Shown piece after piece: positions 52,068-61,320 of a stretch of 64,000 bases of DNA. A model generated the notes under the pieces. It was not told the DNA's origin. It saw only the letters and a program-made list of their open reading frames with translations, and did no database searches. The stretch's first letter is position 1. Each line of letters opens with the position of its first letter. The translations under genes and the position numbers were made by a program. The stretch is from Gemmataceae bacterium. GTDB taxonomy: Bacteria > Planctomycetota > Planctomycetia > Gemmatales > Gemmataceae. The DNA is taken from NCBI GenBank assembly GCA_009692065.1, contig SHZY01000003.1:1-64000 (forward strand), given 5' to 3'.

Positions 52068-53279
52068 GTGTCCACTGCTGCAGCAAGTTCGGGCGTTCCT
52101 GGCGGCGGTACGCCGCAGATGGAAAAGCTACTCAATACCGTGATTCAGGTGAAAGCCTCGGATCTTTTCATCTCCGTTGGCCAAAAGCCAACCATCAAGA
52201 AAGGCGGGCACTATCGCACCCTCGAAACCAAGGTGCTGGACTCCGACGATACCGTCGCACTGATGAAATCGATCACGCCCGATCGCTGCCAGCAAGAGCT
52301 TCAGCAATGCGGCGGTGCCGACTTCGCCATCGAATATACCGGCGGCGTCCGCTTTCGCGTCGCCGTGTTTCGCCAGCGCGGCACGCTGGGCATCGTCATG
52401 CGGCGCATCCCAAGCGAATTCCTCAGCTTCGAACAGCTGCGCATGCCCGAGGCGATCAAGCGGCTCATCAATCGCCCGCGAGGCTTGCTCCTCGTCACAG
52501 GCCCCACCGGCTCGGGAAAAACCACTAGCCTGGCGAGCATGGTAAACTTTCTCAACAACAACTACGACAAGCACATCATCACGCTCGAAGATCCAATCGA
52601 GTATTACCACAAGCACAACAAGTGCCTGATCAACATGCGCGAAATCGGCGTTGATGTGCCCGACTTCAAGGAAGGCATTCGCCGCGCCTTGCGTATGGCC
52701 CCCGACATTATCATGGTCGGCGAAATGCGCGACCTGGCGACAATTCACGCGGCCATCGAGGCGGCGGAAACTGGCCACATCGTCTTCGGCACGCTGCACA
52801 CCAACAGCGCTTCGTCCACGATCAACCGCATCATCGACGTGTTCCCGAAGGACCAGCAGGATCAAATTCGCACGCAGCTTTCAGTCGCGCTGATCGGCGT
52901 TCTCTCGCAGACGTTGTTGCCCAGGAAACCGGAAGGGGTCGTCGCAGCCTATGAGATGCTGGTCATGACCCCGGCGGTTTCGAACCTGATCCGCGAGAAC
53001 AAAACGTACCGCATCGATTCGTCGATTCAGACGGGGTTGAAGGACGGCATGTTCCTGATGGACGAATCTCTCTTCAGGCTCTGGCGCGAAGGGGTCTGTG
53101 AAAAAGAAGAAGTGCTCTTGCGCAGTCAAAAGCCGATGGAGCTTGCCGACCGTATCCGCGCCGCCGAGGAGGGCACGATGGACGACGAGGATGAAGTAGA
53201 GGAAGATGACGATGACGACGATCGCCCGCGCCGCAAAAAAAACAAATCGCGCGACGATGACGATGATGATAATGATTAG
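52068..53279 (+). CDS. pilT: PilT-type retraction ATPase with acidic tail
   Basis: The protein has 403 residues with a GTG start at 52068, preceded by AGGGGGG. PilT hallmarks are the N-terminal PAS-like part (ASDLFISVGQKPTIKKGG), Walker A GPTGSGKTTS near 145-153, the Asp box TLEDPIEYYH, Walker B IIMVGEMRDLATIHAAI, the His box HTNSASSTINRIID, and the AIRNLIRE-like segment seen here as VSNLIRENKTYRI. The last 35 or so residues are almost only Asp, Glu, Lys and Arg, an unusual addition. It would disassemble pilin fibres, giving retraction. Its presence points to a type IV pilus function for this cluster rather than secretion alone. Confidence 0.93.
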   Translation: MSTAAASSGVPGGGTPQMEKLLNTVIQVKASDLFISVGQKPTIKKGGHYRTLETKVLDSDDTVALMKSITPDRCQQELQQCGGADFAIEYTGGVRFRVAVFRQRGTLGIVMRRIPSEFLSFEQLRMPEAIKRLINRPRGLLLVTGPTGSGKTTSLASMVNFLNNNYDKHIITLEDPIEYYHKHNKCLINMREIGVDVPDFKEGIRRALRMAPDIIMVGEMRDLATIHAAIEAAETGHIVFGTLHTNSASSTINRIIDVFPKDQQDQIRTQLSVALIGVLSQTLLPRKPEGVVAAYEMLVMTPAVSNLIRENKTYRIDSSIQTGLKDGMFLMDESLFRLWREGVCEKEEVLLRSQKPMELADRIRAAEEGTMDDEDEVEEDDDDDDRPRRKKNKSRDDDDDDND

Positions 53280-53359
53280 ATTTATTAGTAATTTGCGACT
53301 TTGCGACCGCATGGCGACGCGCGAGCGCGAAGCCACAAGGGGCAAAACAAGAGCGCCTT

Positions 53360-55453
53360 ATGTCGAACCCGAACGAACCGAATCCGCCGAAGAAGCCTGG
53401 AACCCCGGAGGTGCCGCCGGCCGGAGCACCGAAGCCTCCGGTCCCACCTGGGGTAGCTGGCAAGATTCCAGTGGGCAAGCCGGCATCTGGCCTGCCCGCG
53501 CCGGGCAAGCCGCAGACGCCGCCTGCGAGTGGCCCGAGGCCTGGCATCCCGGTGTCGAAGCCGGGCGAGAAGCCGCCGGTCTCTCCCGCCGCCAAGCCCG
53601 GCGTGCCGGTATTGAAGTCCGCGGCTGCCGTGCCGGGAAAATCTGCGACTCCGCCGGCGAAGAAGCCTGGCGATAAGCCGGCCATTCCGGCCAGCAAGCA
53701 CAAGCCCGCTCCGGTCAGGGCAGGCACGGCCAACCGAACCACGGGCCGCCGCCTGGGCCAGGTCTTGATCGATCTTGGCTACATCGATGAAGACAAGCTG
53801 TGGGAAATCCTAGATGAAGCCAAGAACCTGGGTATGCAAATCGGCCAGGTCGCCCTCGCCAAGGGCCTGATCACCGAGACGCAGCTCATGCAGGCGCTTG
53901 CCGATCAGTTCGGCCTCAAGTATCTGGCTGCGGAGGAATTGAAGCCTACCTCAGAAGCGCTGGTGGCGATTCCCGAAACCATGGCCATCGTCTACAAGGT
54001 CCTCCCCTTGACGGTGTCGGACGGCACGGTGACCGTCGCAATCGGCGATCCGATGAGCTTGCCGGGCCTGGACGACTTGCGCAACATGCAAAGCTTGGCC
54101 GGCGTGACCGCATGCCTGGCCTCGCCCGCGGCGATTGCCGGGGTCATGACGCGCTGTTATCAAGGCAAGGAAGAATCGATTGTTGACCTTATCAACGCCC
54201 TTACCTCCGACGACGAGGACGGCGGCTCGAGCGGGCGCGAGACCAGCATCGACCTCGACAAGCTCATGGAAGAATCCGACGCCGCCCCGGTGCGCAAACT
54301 GCTCAACATGATCATGCTGTTGGCGATCAAGGACCGTGCCAGCGATATTCACTTCGAGCCGTTCGAGGACGAATACAAGCTCCGTTACCGCTGCGACGGC
54401 GTGATGTACGAAATGGTCCCGCCGCCGCGCCATCTGGCCAACGCCATCGCCACGCGCATCAAGGTCATGGCTAACCTTGACATCGCCGAACGGCGCCTAC
54501 CTCAGGACGGACGCATTGAGCTGAACGTCGGAGGCAACCGCGTCGATATGCGCGTCGCCGTTTTGCCGACCATGTTCGGTGAAAGCACCGTCATCCGCGT
54601 TCTCGATCGTGGTAACGTCGGCTTGGATCTCAATCGCGTCGGCATGGACCCGAAGCTGATCGCCGACTTCCGCGCCATGATCCACAAGCCCAACGGCATC
54701 GTTCTCGTCACCGGCCCCACCGGTTCGGGCAAGACCACCACACTCTACTCCGCCCTCAACGAGCTGAACGAGGTCACCGAAAAAATCATCACCTGCGAAG
54801 ACCCCATCGAGTACGACATCGACGGCATCATCCAGGTCCCGATCAACTCCGACATCGGCGTCACCTTTGCCGCCGCGCTGCGTTCAATTCTTCGCCAAGA
54901 TCCGGACATCATCCTGGTCGGCGAGGTGCGCGACCTGGAGACCGCCCAGATTGCGGTGCAAGCGTCACTCACCGGCCACATGGTGTTCAGCACGCTCCAC
55001 ACCAACGATGCCCCGAGCACGATCACGCGTTTGCGCGATATGGGGCTGGAGGCGTTCTTGCTGACGGCGACCATCGAAGGCATCCTCGCCCAGCGGCTGG
55101 TGCGCAAGATCTGCGAGGATTGCCGCACCGAGTTCGAGCCCAGCACCGAGATGCTCATGGAACTCGGCCTCACCCGCGCCACGGTGCCGGAGGGGAAGAA
55201 ATTCTACTACGGCCGCGGCTGCGATCGCTGTAACAACACGGGGCACAAGGGCCGCCAGGGGATCTTCGAGCTAATCATCATCAACGACGACCTGCGCGAC
55301 ATGATCAGCTCGGCCGCCTCGACGGATCAACTGCGTGAGACGTGCCGCAAGCACGGCATGCGCACCTTGAGAGAGGCGGGAATGGACGCCCTTTACAATG
55401 GTTTCACCACGATCGAGGAAATCGTGCGTGAGACCGGCGGGGATGACGACTAG
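53360..55453 (+). CDS. GspE/PilB-type secretion ATPase with proline-rich N-terminus (second copy)
   Basis: The protein has 697 residues. The first 125 are a Pro/Gly/Lys/Ala-rich disordered segment with PGKP and KPG repeats, unlike the first ATPase. Then come an MshEN domain (about 128-270; GRRLGQVLIDLGYIDEDKLWEIL) and the ATPase domain with Walker A GPTGSGKTT near 452-460, TCEDPIEYDIDGIIQ, ILVGEVRDLETAQIA, HTNDAPSTITRL, and the zinc cysteines CEDC...CDRC. It probably drives assembly of the fibre with GspF next to it. Two full-length assembly ATPases in one cluster suggest separate fibres or a division of labour. Confidence 0.93.
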   Translation: MSNPNEPNPPKKPGTPEVPPAGAPKPPVPPGVAGKIPVGKPASGLPAPGKPQTPPASGPRPGIPVSKPGEKPPVSPAAKPGVPVLKSAAAVPGKSATPPAKKPGDKPAIPASKHKPAPVRAGTANRTTGRRLGQVLIDLGYIDEDKLWEILDEAKNLGMQIGQVALAKGLITETQLMQALADQFGLKYLAAEELKPTSEALVAIPETMAIVYKVLPLTVSDGTVTVAIGDPMSLPGLDDLRNMQSLAGVTACLASPAAIAGVMTRCYQGKEESIVDLINALTSDDEDGGSSGRETSIDLDKLMEESDAAPVRKLLNMIMLLAIKDRASDIHFEPFEDEYKLRYRCDGVMYEMVPPPRHLANAIATRIKVMANLDIAERRLPQDGRIELNVGGNRVDMRVAVLPTMFGESTVIRVLDRGNVGLDLNRVGMDPKLIADFRAMIHKPNGIVLVTGPTGSGKTTTLYSALNELNEVTEKIITCEDPIEYDIDGIIQVPINSDIGVTFAAALRSILRQDPDIILVGEVRDLETAQIAVQASLTGHMVFSTLHTNDAPSTITRLRDMGLEAFLLTATIEGILAQRLVRKICEDCRTEFEPSTEMLMELGLTRATVPEGKKFYYGRGCDRCNNTGHKGRQGIFELIIINDDLRDMISSAASTDQLRETCRKHGMRTLREAGMDALYNGFTTIEEIVRETGGDDD

Positions 55454-55460
55454 GGGATTT

Positions 55461-55502
55461 GCAGATTTCAGATTGCAGATTGATCCGCAATCTGAAATCT
55501 GC
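55461..55502. repeat. GCAGATTTCAGATTGC palindrome
   Basis: The 16-base arms at 55461-55476 and 55487-55502 are exact complements. It is A+T-rich and lies between the second ATPase and the GspF gene. It may slow or terminate transcription inside the operon. Confidence 0.9.
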
Positions 55503-55524
55503 AATCTGAAATGGGAGCTTTGGC

Positions 55525-56781
55525 ATGCCGACCTATCAGTACGAAGCCATGGACACCACCGGCGGCGAAGTGAAAGACACCATCGATGCGGGCAGCGAGG
55601 AAGAAGCGCAGCAAAAAATCCGCTCGCTCGGCTACTTCGTCACCCGCCTCACCGAGGTGGCAGGCAAGAAGAAGAAGGACAAGAAAAAAGGCCAGCCCGA
55701 GAAGCGCAAGAAGACCAAGGTCCTCACCCTGGGCGGCGTCAACTCCAAGCAGCTCGTGACTTTCACCCGGCAATTCTCAGTGCTGCAGGACGCCGGTCTG
55801 CCGGTGTTGCGCAGCTTGAAGATTCTCGAAGGGCAGATGAAGCCAGGCGTCTTGAAGAACGCCCTCGTCGACATCGTGGACGACGTCGAGTCGGGCAATA
55901 CGCTGTCCGAGGCGTTTGCCAAGCATCCACGCTGTTTCGATCGCCTCTACGTCAACATGCTGCGTGCCGGCGAGGCGGGTGGCGCCCTGGAAATCATCTT
56001 GCGCCGCCTGGCGGAATTCAAGGAAAAGGCCCAGAGCCTGGCGCGCCGGGTCAAGGGCGCCTTGGTTTATCCAATTGTCGTCATCTCGGTGGCCGTCTTG
56101 ATCGTCAGCTTCATCATGATTTTCATCATCCCGAAGTTCGAGAAGATCTTCCTCGATTTCAAGATGAAGCTGCCGTATCTCACCGAAGTTCTGATCGCCA
56201 CCTCGCGCTGGTTCGTCAAGTACTGGTACGTCATTCCCGTGATTCCGATCTTCCTTGTCGTCACGCTCAAGTTGATCCGCATGAATCGATCGGGGGCGTA
56301 CGTTCTGGACAAGATCAAGCTCAAGATCCCCGTGTCCGGCATGATCGTTGAGAAAACCATCGTCGCCCGCACCATGCGCACGCTGGGCACGCTCATCAGC
56401 TCCGGCGTGCCGATTCTGGAGGCACTCTCGATCGTGCGTGAGACGAGCATGAACGTCGTCTTCGAGGACATGTTCCAGCGCGTCTACGAATCGATCCGCG
56501 AAGGCGAAACGATCGCCAGCCCCCTGCGCGAGACCAGACTCGTTGACGACATGGTCGTCAACATGATCGACGTCGGCGAGGAGACCGGCGATCTCGACAC
56601 CATGCTCAACAAGATCGCCGATGTCTACGAGGAAGAAGTCGACGTGCTCGTCGAATCGTTGATCAGCTTGCTGGAGCCGATCATGATCGTCGTTCTCGGG
56701 CTCATCGTCGGCACCATCGTAATCGCGTTGTTCATGCCGTTGCTGGAACTGATCGACGGCCTGTCTGGCTCCAAGAAATAG
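55525..56781 (+). CDS. GspF/PilC-type inner-membrane platform protein
   Basis: The protein has 418 residues. It starts MPTYQYEAMDTTGGEVKDTIDAGSEEEAQQKIRSLGYFVTRL, the classical GspF opening. A Lys-rich linker follows (about 50-70), then two GspF domains with RQFSVLQDAGLPVLRSLKILE and RTMRTLGTLISSGVPILEALSIV. The three transmembrane helices are near 185-205, 235-255 and 385-410. It couples the cytosolic ATPase to pseudopilin assembly in the inner membrane. Length is normal (about 400). Confidence 0.94.
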   Translation: MPTYQYEAMDTTGGEVKDTIDAGSEEEAQQKIRSLGYFVTRLTEVAGKKKKDKKKGQPEKRKKTKVLTLGGVNSKQLVTFTRQFSVLQDAGLPVLRSLKILEGQMKPGVLKNALVDIVDDVESGNTLSEAFAKHPRCFDRLYVNMLRAGEAGGALEIILRRLAEFKEKAQSLARRVKGALVYPIVVISVAVLIVSFIMIFIIPKFEKIFLDFKMKLPYLTEVLIATSRWFVKYWYVIPVIPIFLVVTLKLIRMNRSGAYVLDKIKLKIPVSGMIVEKTIVARTMRTLGTLISSGVPILEALSIVRETSMNVVFEDMFQRVYESIREGETIASPLRETRLVDDMVVNMIDVGEETGDLDTMLNKIADVYEEEVDVLVESLISLLEPIMIVVLGLIVGTIVIALFMPLLELIDGLSGSKK

Positions 56782-56790
56782 TCGCGGAAC

Positions 56791-56891
56791 CAAGAATCTC
56801 ACGCAAAGGCGTAAAGAGAAACTCACCATGGTTGGAATTGAGCATTTGTGGCTATCGCTGTTTGCGTCTTAGTGCCTTTGCGTGGGCTTGT
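56791..56891. repeat. Inverted repeat, CACGCAAAGGCG family
   Basis: CTCACGCAAAGGCGTAAAG (left) and TTTGCGTCTTAGTGCCTTTGCGTG (right) are imperfect complements. The same family occurs in the 49514-50006 gap. Confidence 0.65.
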
Positions 56892-57012
56892 TCCTCGTCT
56901 CCGAAGGCGAATCGGAATTGAGTGTAGTCTCCACGCTCCGCGTGAGGGAATTCAGGCGGTGGAAAACCCGGTTCGGCTCGACTCGCCGGACCTATCAACG
57001 AGGGAGCTTGCT

Positions 57013-57897
57013 GTGAAGCAGATTCATCTCATCTTGACGAAACGGCGCGAGGCGTTCACGCTCATCGAGTTGCTCGTCGTCATCGCCATCATCGCCATCC
57101 TGATCGGGTTGCTGCTGGGCGGCATCATGTATGTGCTGCGGCGCGGGCCGGAAGTGGTGGCCAAGAACGACATGTCGCAGCTTGCCATTGGCTTGCAGCG
57201 GTTCAAGGCCGAATACAAGGTCTACCCGCCCAACTCGATCAAGCTTTGCAGCAATTATGCGTCTTATGATCAAACACAATTGTTGGATCGGCGCTCGATC
57301 CGCTTCATTACCACGATATACCCGAGGCTCGACCCGGCGAACTGGACGGCCATCAACTGGGCCAATCGGTCCCCAGCGCCGACGGCCGGCAGTCCGATGA
57401 TCGATTTGCTCGACGGCGATCAATGTCTGGTGTTCTTCCTGGCCGGCCCGCCGCTGGTGGCCGGTCAGCCCGCCTTGATGGGCGGATTCTCCAACAATCC
57501 ACTTAATCCGGTGGACCCGACGAATCCTCCTTTCAAACGCTACTTTGATTTTGATGCCGGCCGACTGTTCAATCGCGCCGGCAACGCGTTCCCGTCCTTC
57601 GCCGATGCGTTCGGTACACCCACGCCGCAGCCCTACGTTTATTTCAGCTCGACGAATCAGAGCGACCGCGCGAACGGCTACGACACCGTGGCGAATGGGT
57701 TGCGTGTCACGCCTTATTACCTCACGGCCGCCCCGCCGACGTTTCATAAACCCGATTCGTTCCAGATTGTTTGTGCCGGTCCGGACGGCGCCTTCGGAGC
57801 GGGCGGCCTGTGGGTGCCGAAAAATGCCGGGCTCGTCCCTCCGCCAGGCCAGGACGATTACACCAGTTTCCATGACAAGATCATGGGCGCCCCTTGA
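57013..57897 (+). CDS. Prepilin-type protein (GspG/pilin-like), first of five
   Basis: The protein has 294 residues from the GTG at 57013, preceded by GAGGGAG. The class III signal is RREA-FTLIELLVVIAIIAILIGLLLGG, with cleavage before Phe and Glu at +5, as required for prepilin peptidase processing. The globular part is much longer than classical GspG (about 140). It includes an extended Pro/Gly/Asn-rich region (NNPLNPVDPTNPPFKRYFDFDAG) and ends near a C-terminal GPDGAFGAGG segment. The latter resembles the calcium-site tail of DUF1559/GspG-like planctomycete pseudopilins. It is probably a major or minor pseudopilin. Confidence 0.85.
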   Translation: MKQIHLILTKRREAFTLIELLVVIAIIAILIGLLLGGIMYVLRRGPEVVAKNDMSQLAIGLQRFKAEYKVYPPNSIKLCSNYASYDQTQLLDRRSIRFITTIYPRLDPANWTAINWANRSPAPTAGSPMIDLLDGDQCLVFFLAGPPLVAGQPALMGGFSNNPLNPVDPTNPPFKRYFDFDAGRLFNRAGNAFPSFADAFGTPTPQPYVYFSSTNQSDRANGYDTVANGLRVTPYYLTAAPPTFHKPDSFQIVCAGPDGAFGAGGLWVPKNAGLVPPPGQDDYTSFHDKIMGAP

Positions 57898-57906
57898 GGA
57901 TTTGCC

Positions 57907-58953
57907 ATGATGCACAACCAACGAACGACGCACGGCGCGCGGCCCGCATTCACCCTCGTGGAGCTCCTCGTGGTGATCGCCATCATCGCGGTGCTGGTGG
58001 GCCTGGGGGCGTGGGGCGCCTTCGCGGCCATCGGCGTCCGCCAGCGCAACACCACGCAGGGGACGATCCAGGTCGTCCAAAAGCTGCTGGCCGACCGCTG
58101 GAGCAAGGTGATCGCCGACGCCAAGAAGGAAGATATGTCGCCGGCGATGTACCCGAATATCTACTACCTCTCCGGTTATCCGACATATGATCCGCGCGGC
58201 GAGCGAGCCCGCATTATCTTGATCAAGGTCCGTCTGGCCGAGGCGTTTCCGCAAAGTTATGCCGAGATATACCCCGCCAGCATGAATCCCAATTCGATCG
58301 TGAACATCTATCTGCCGGCCGCTCGGCGCAAGCCGCACTTCGCCAGGTACCAGTCGCTAATTTTCCCCGCGGCTCCCGGCACCAGTCCCGTGCCGGGAAC
58401 GCCGGGCGAGTCGGCTGCGTGTTTGCTGATGGCGCTCAAGACGCTCAGCGGCGACGGAATGGGCGTGCAGGATCAACTGGGCTATGCGATCGCGACTTCC
58501 GACAATCCAAACAGCCAGGGCCCCGTCGCCGCCAACGGCATTCCTTGCTTCATCGACTCCTGGAGCAACCCGCTCGCCTTCCGCCGCTTTCCGTGGAACA
58601 ACAAGGACCTTCCTAAAGCGAATCCGGCGTGGCCTCACTGTCCGCAACTCCCGATTCCAATTCCGCCCTACTTCGACCCAATCGATGTCAACGGCGCTCT
58701 CCTGAACAAGAACTGGTACAACTTTGCGCAGGCTGGTTCGCCGCCCACGTTGCGCCAAATTTATGAGAGCCAGTTTCACGCGATTGGTCCTGCCCCTGTC
58801 GCCCCCAAGGTGACACCGGCATGGTCCCATTACGTCATTCCCGTCATTGCCTCGGCCGGCAAGGACGGCATCCTCGATCTCGGCGCGGACCTCTCCGCCA
58901 TCGGCCCGGGCGAGGCCGACAACATTTACAGCTTCCAACTGCGAGGGGATTGA
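57907..58953 (+). CDS. Prepilin-type protein, second of five
   Basis: The protein has 348 residues. The signal HGARPA-FTLVELLVVIAIIAVLVGLGAWG has Glu at +5 and a long hydrophobic helix. The globular part holds an aromatic and proline-rich segment (YPNIYYLSGYPTYDPRGERA; PIPPYFDPIDVNG) and a C-terminal IPVIASAGKDGILDLGADLSAIGPGEADNIYSF, which looks like the GspG calcium-binding terminus. The gene lies 9 bases after the preceding prepilin and 1 base before the next in the operon. Confidence 0.87.
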   Translation: MMHNQRTTHGARPAFTLVELLVVIAIIAVLVGLGAWGAFAAIGVRQRNTTQGTIQVVQKLLADRWSKVIADAKKEDMSPAMYPNIYYLSGYPTYDPRGERARIILIKVRLAEAFPQSYAEIYPASMNPNSIVNIYLPAARRKPHFARYQSLIFPAAPGTSPVPGTPGESAACLLMALKTLSGDGMGVQDQLGYAIATSDNPNSQGPVAANGIPCFIDSWSNPLAFRRFPWNNKDLPKANPAWPHCPQLPIPIPPYFDPIDVNGALLNKNWYNFAQAGSPPTLRQIYESQFHAIGPAPVAPKVTPAWSHYVIPVIASAGKDGILDLGADLSAIGPGEADNIYSFQLRGD

Positions 58954-58954
58954 T

Positions 58955-60043
58955 ATGCACGTACCCAAGCAATCCCGTGCCGGCTTCACTCTGATCGAGT
59001 TGCTGGTCGTCATCGCGCTGATCGCGGTGCTGGCGGGGCTGACCATCGCGTTCCTGCCCGGCGCTGCGTCGTCGGCGCGTGAAAGCCGTGCCGCCGGCAT
59101 CTTGCAAGGCGCTCTCAACATCGCCAAGCAGCGCGCCCTGCGCGATCAGGGCCCGCGCGGCGTGCGGATTACCTACACCAATGCCAGCCTGTCGATCTCG
59201 CCGCCGAACTTGCCGGCGTGGAACAACGGCCAAGCCTACGCCCCGATGGACGGCGTCATCTACAACAACCTGAGCTTTATTTGCATGCAGGCCAACACCA
59301 ACGTCCCTCCGAACTACACTCCGCCTGGGGCGCCGGCCGACTCGGCAGTCTGGGTCCTGTGGCGAGTGGCTACCGAATTTCAGTACCTCGAAGCGCCCGA
59401 GCACTTCACCGGCGGCCTCATCAGCACGATCACGCCTGCTAATGACACGCTCCGGGTTGACTTCGGCCCCACAACCGGCGATCTGGTGAATGGCTACTAC
59501 TCGTTAGTGCCACCAATCTTGAACCCCGCAGAGACTCTGCTCTGGGCGGTGCAGCCGGGCGATTTTCTGGAAGTGCTGGGCACCGGCATGATGCATCAGA
59601 TCGTGGGCTTGGTCGATCCGTGGACGTTTGTCATTACGCCGCCGCTGCCGAGCGCCATCCTGCCGAACCCGATCACTGGAGTGGGAACCCCGAACTATCG
59701 AATCGTGCGTGCCCCGCGGCCGGTGGGGGACGAGAAGCTGTCGCTGCCGTCTGACACGATCGTCGATTTCGTCACCAACTATGCTTTTGGCAATCCGCTG
59801 CCGCTGATGGACGTGGCGGGCGTGGGTTATCTGGATGTGGTGTTCGGGCCATCGGGCGCTGTCATCACGCGCGGCGTGGCGACGCCGAACGTCCACCTGT
59901 GGGTCCGCTCCCCCGATGCAGGCGGCCCGACGAACTTTTACAAGGGCGACCCGACGATCGTGTCGATCTTCACGCGCACCGGTTTCGTCGGCGCGTATTC
60001 GCCGGACCAGCCGCCCCTGAGCCCGTATATGGCGATCCGGTAA
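58955..60043 (+). CDS. Prepilin-type protein, GspH-like position
   Basis: The protein has 362 residues from the ATG at 58955, with GAGGGG 7 bases upstream and 1 base after the preceding stop. The signal RAG-FTLIELLVVIALIAVLAGLTIAFLP has cleavage before Phe and Glu at +5. The following ESRAAGILQGALNIAKQRALRDQGPRGVRI matches the GspH/FimT-type helix. The C-terminal domain is beta-rich with repeated Pro/Gly turns. The family is a minor pseudopilin that primes fibre assembly. The position after two G-like proteins fits GspH. Confidence 0.87.
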   Translation: MHVPKQSRAGFTLIELLVVIALIAVLAGLTIAFLPGAASSARESRAAGILQGALNIAKQRALRDQGPRGVRITYTNASLSISPPNLPAWNNGQAYAPMDGVIYNNLSFICMQANTNVPPNYTPPGAPADSAVWVLWRVATEFQYLEAPEHFTGGLISTITPANDTLRVDFGPTTGDLVNGYYSLVPPILNPAETLLWAVQPGDFLEVLGTGMMHQIVGLVDPWTFVITPPLPSAILPNPITGVGTPNYRIVRAPRPVGDEKLSLPSDTIVDFVTNYAFGNPLPLMDVAGVGYLDVVFGPSGAVITRGVATPNVHLWVRSPDAGGPTNFYKGDPTIVSIFTRTGFVGAYSPDQPPLSPYMAIR

Positions 60044-60046
60044 TTG

Positions 60047-60116
60047 TTTAGCCCTGCCTCGCAGAGGCGGGCGGACCTAAGGCCACGCCCGCCCGCCTCT
60101 GCGAGGCGGGGCTAAA
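60047..60116. repeat. Palindrome, TTTAGCCCTGCCTCGCAG family
   Basis: The 27-base arms at 60047-60073 and 60090-60116 are complementary with one mismatch around a 16-base loop. Each arm also has its own CCTCGCAGAGG hairpin. It begins 3 bases after the prepilin stop and lies inside the pseudopilin operon. Confidence 0.92.
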
Positions 60117-60133
60117 CCAAGAGGAGTCATTCC

Positions 60134-61240
60134 ATGCCACGACGTTCCGGTGTCACCCTGGTGGAAGTTCTGGTGGCCATCTTCATCATGGGCATCGGCC
60201 TCATCGCGTTGTTGACCCTCTTTCCCTTGGGCATCCTGCGCATGGCCCAGGGCATTCGCGACGCCCGCACCGCGGAGTCCGCCTACAACGCCGACAAAAT
60301 CGCGATCATGCAGGATGTGCGCAACGATTTCATGGTGATCACCGATGGTGTGCTTCCGGACTTGTTCGCGAATCCCGGTATCTTCGATCCCGTTTCCGGG
60401 CTCCCCATCTGGACGGCCGATCCTTACGGAGAAAGCTACCCAATCTTTGTGGACCCGGTCGGCTGGTTTGCGGCTGTGAACTCGGATTGGGTCGGCGGCC
60501 CAGGCTATCAAGGCGTATTGCGCAGGCGCTCGGTTCAGTTTGTAGAAAACTACGGAATTGCCAATCGTGATCGAAACATCCGCCAGTTCTTCACGCTGCC
60601 CGACGAGTTCGCCTTCGAAGCCACCACCGATTTCATGCCTCCCTTCGCGCCGCCGGCGCCCCCGGCTACGCCGCAACGCTCCGGCGCCGCGGTATTGCGC
60701 AGCCAACGCGGCTATTCCTGGGCGTATTTGCTCAGAAGGCCGCAAACCAGCGATCGCTCCATCGTCGATTGCACGGTCGTGGTCTTCGACCGCCGCCCGA
60801 TGGCCCTAAAAACGTCGCAGTCACTGCAAGAATACGTCTACCCGAACATGGCATTTTTCAATCCGGACAACAACACGATCACCATCGAGTACACGTCGCC
60901 GACCGTCATCCCGCCGCCGGTGCGGCCCGGCGATTGGTTGCTCGACACGACCTGGTACGCCACCGGCCCGACCACCGGCTCCGCCAGCGCGTTCTTCTAC
61001 CGTGTCGTGGCGAGCGAAGATTTCGTCGATACCGCCGTCGTGCCGAACCGCAGGTTTACCCGCTATGAAATGCAGAACCCGATTCGCGGTCCTGCAGCGG
61101 CGCCGATTGCTCCCGGCGTCGGCAAGTATCCCGTCGTTGTGGACCCCCTGAACCCGCTCGGCTTCGTTTTCAACGGCACCATTGTGGTCATGGACGGCGT
61201 CGCGGAAGTTTACGAAAAAGGCCCAGCACGCTTGCCCTGA
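60134..61240 (+). CDS. Prepilin-type protein, GspI/PilV-like
   Basis: The protein has 368 residues. The signal is short and PilV-like: RRSG-VTLVEVLVAIFIMGIGLIALLTLFPLGILRMAQ, with cleavage before Val, Glu at +5 and the GIGLIAL segment typical of PilV/GspI. The globular part is larger than in GspI (about 120) and has Pro-rich stretches. It is a probable minor pseudopilin in the tip complex. It is separated from the previous gene only by the palindrome 60047-60116. Confidence 0.87.
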   Translation: MPRRSGVTLVEVLVAIFIMGIGLIALLTLFPLGILRMAQGIRDARTAESAYNADKIAIMQDVRNDFMVITDGVLPDLFANPGIFDPVSGLPIWTADPYGESYPIFVDPVGWFAAVNSDWVGGPGYQGVLRRRSVQFVENYGIANRDRNIRQFFTLPDEFAFEATTDFMPPFAPPAPPATPQRSGAAVLRSQRGYSWAYLLRRPQTSDRSIVDCTVVVFDRRPMALKTSQSLQEYVYPNMAFFNPDNNTITIEYTSPTVIPPPVRPGDWLLDTTWYATGPTTGSASAFFYRVVASEDFVDTAVVPNRRFTRYEMQNPIRGPAAAPIAPGVGKYPVVVDPLNPLGFVFNGTIVVMDGVAEVYEKGPARLP

Positions 61241-61320
61241 AGGATACCCGCTCCGCGTTTAGCGCCCACATTGCCTGTCGCGTGCGCGCATCGCAGGCAG
61301 CAACCACGAGGAATCCCAAG

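Noticed and set aside
51760-52143. 127-codon open frame before pilT
   Set aside because: The composition is not protein-like, there is no ribosome-binding site, and it overlaps the pilT start.
56995-58338. 447-codon open frame antisense to the first two prepilin genes
   Set aside because: The sense strand carries two perfect prepilin signals. The antisense product is Arg/His-rich and of low information.
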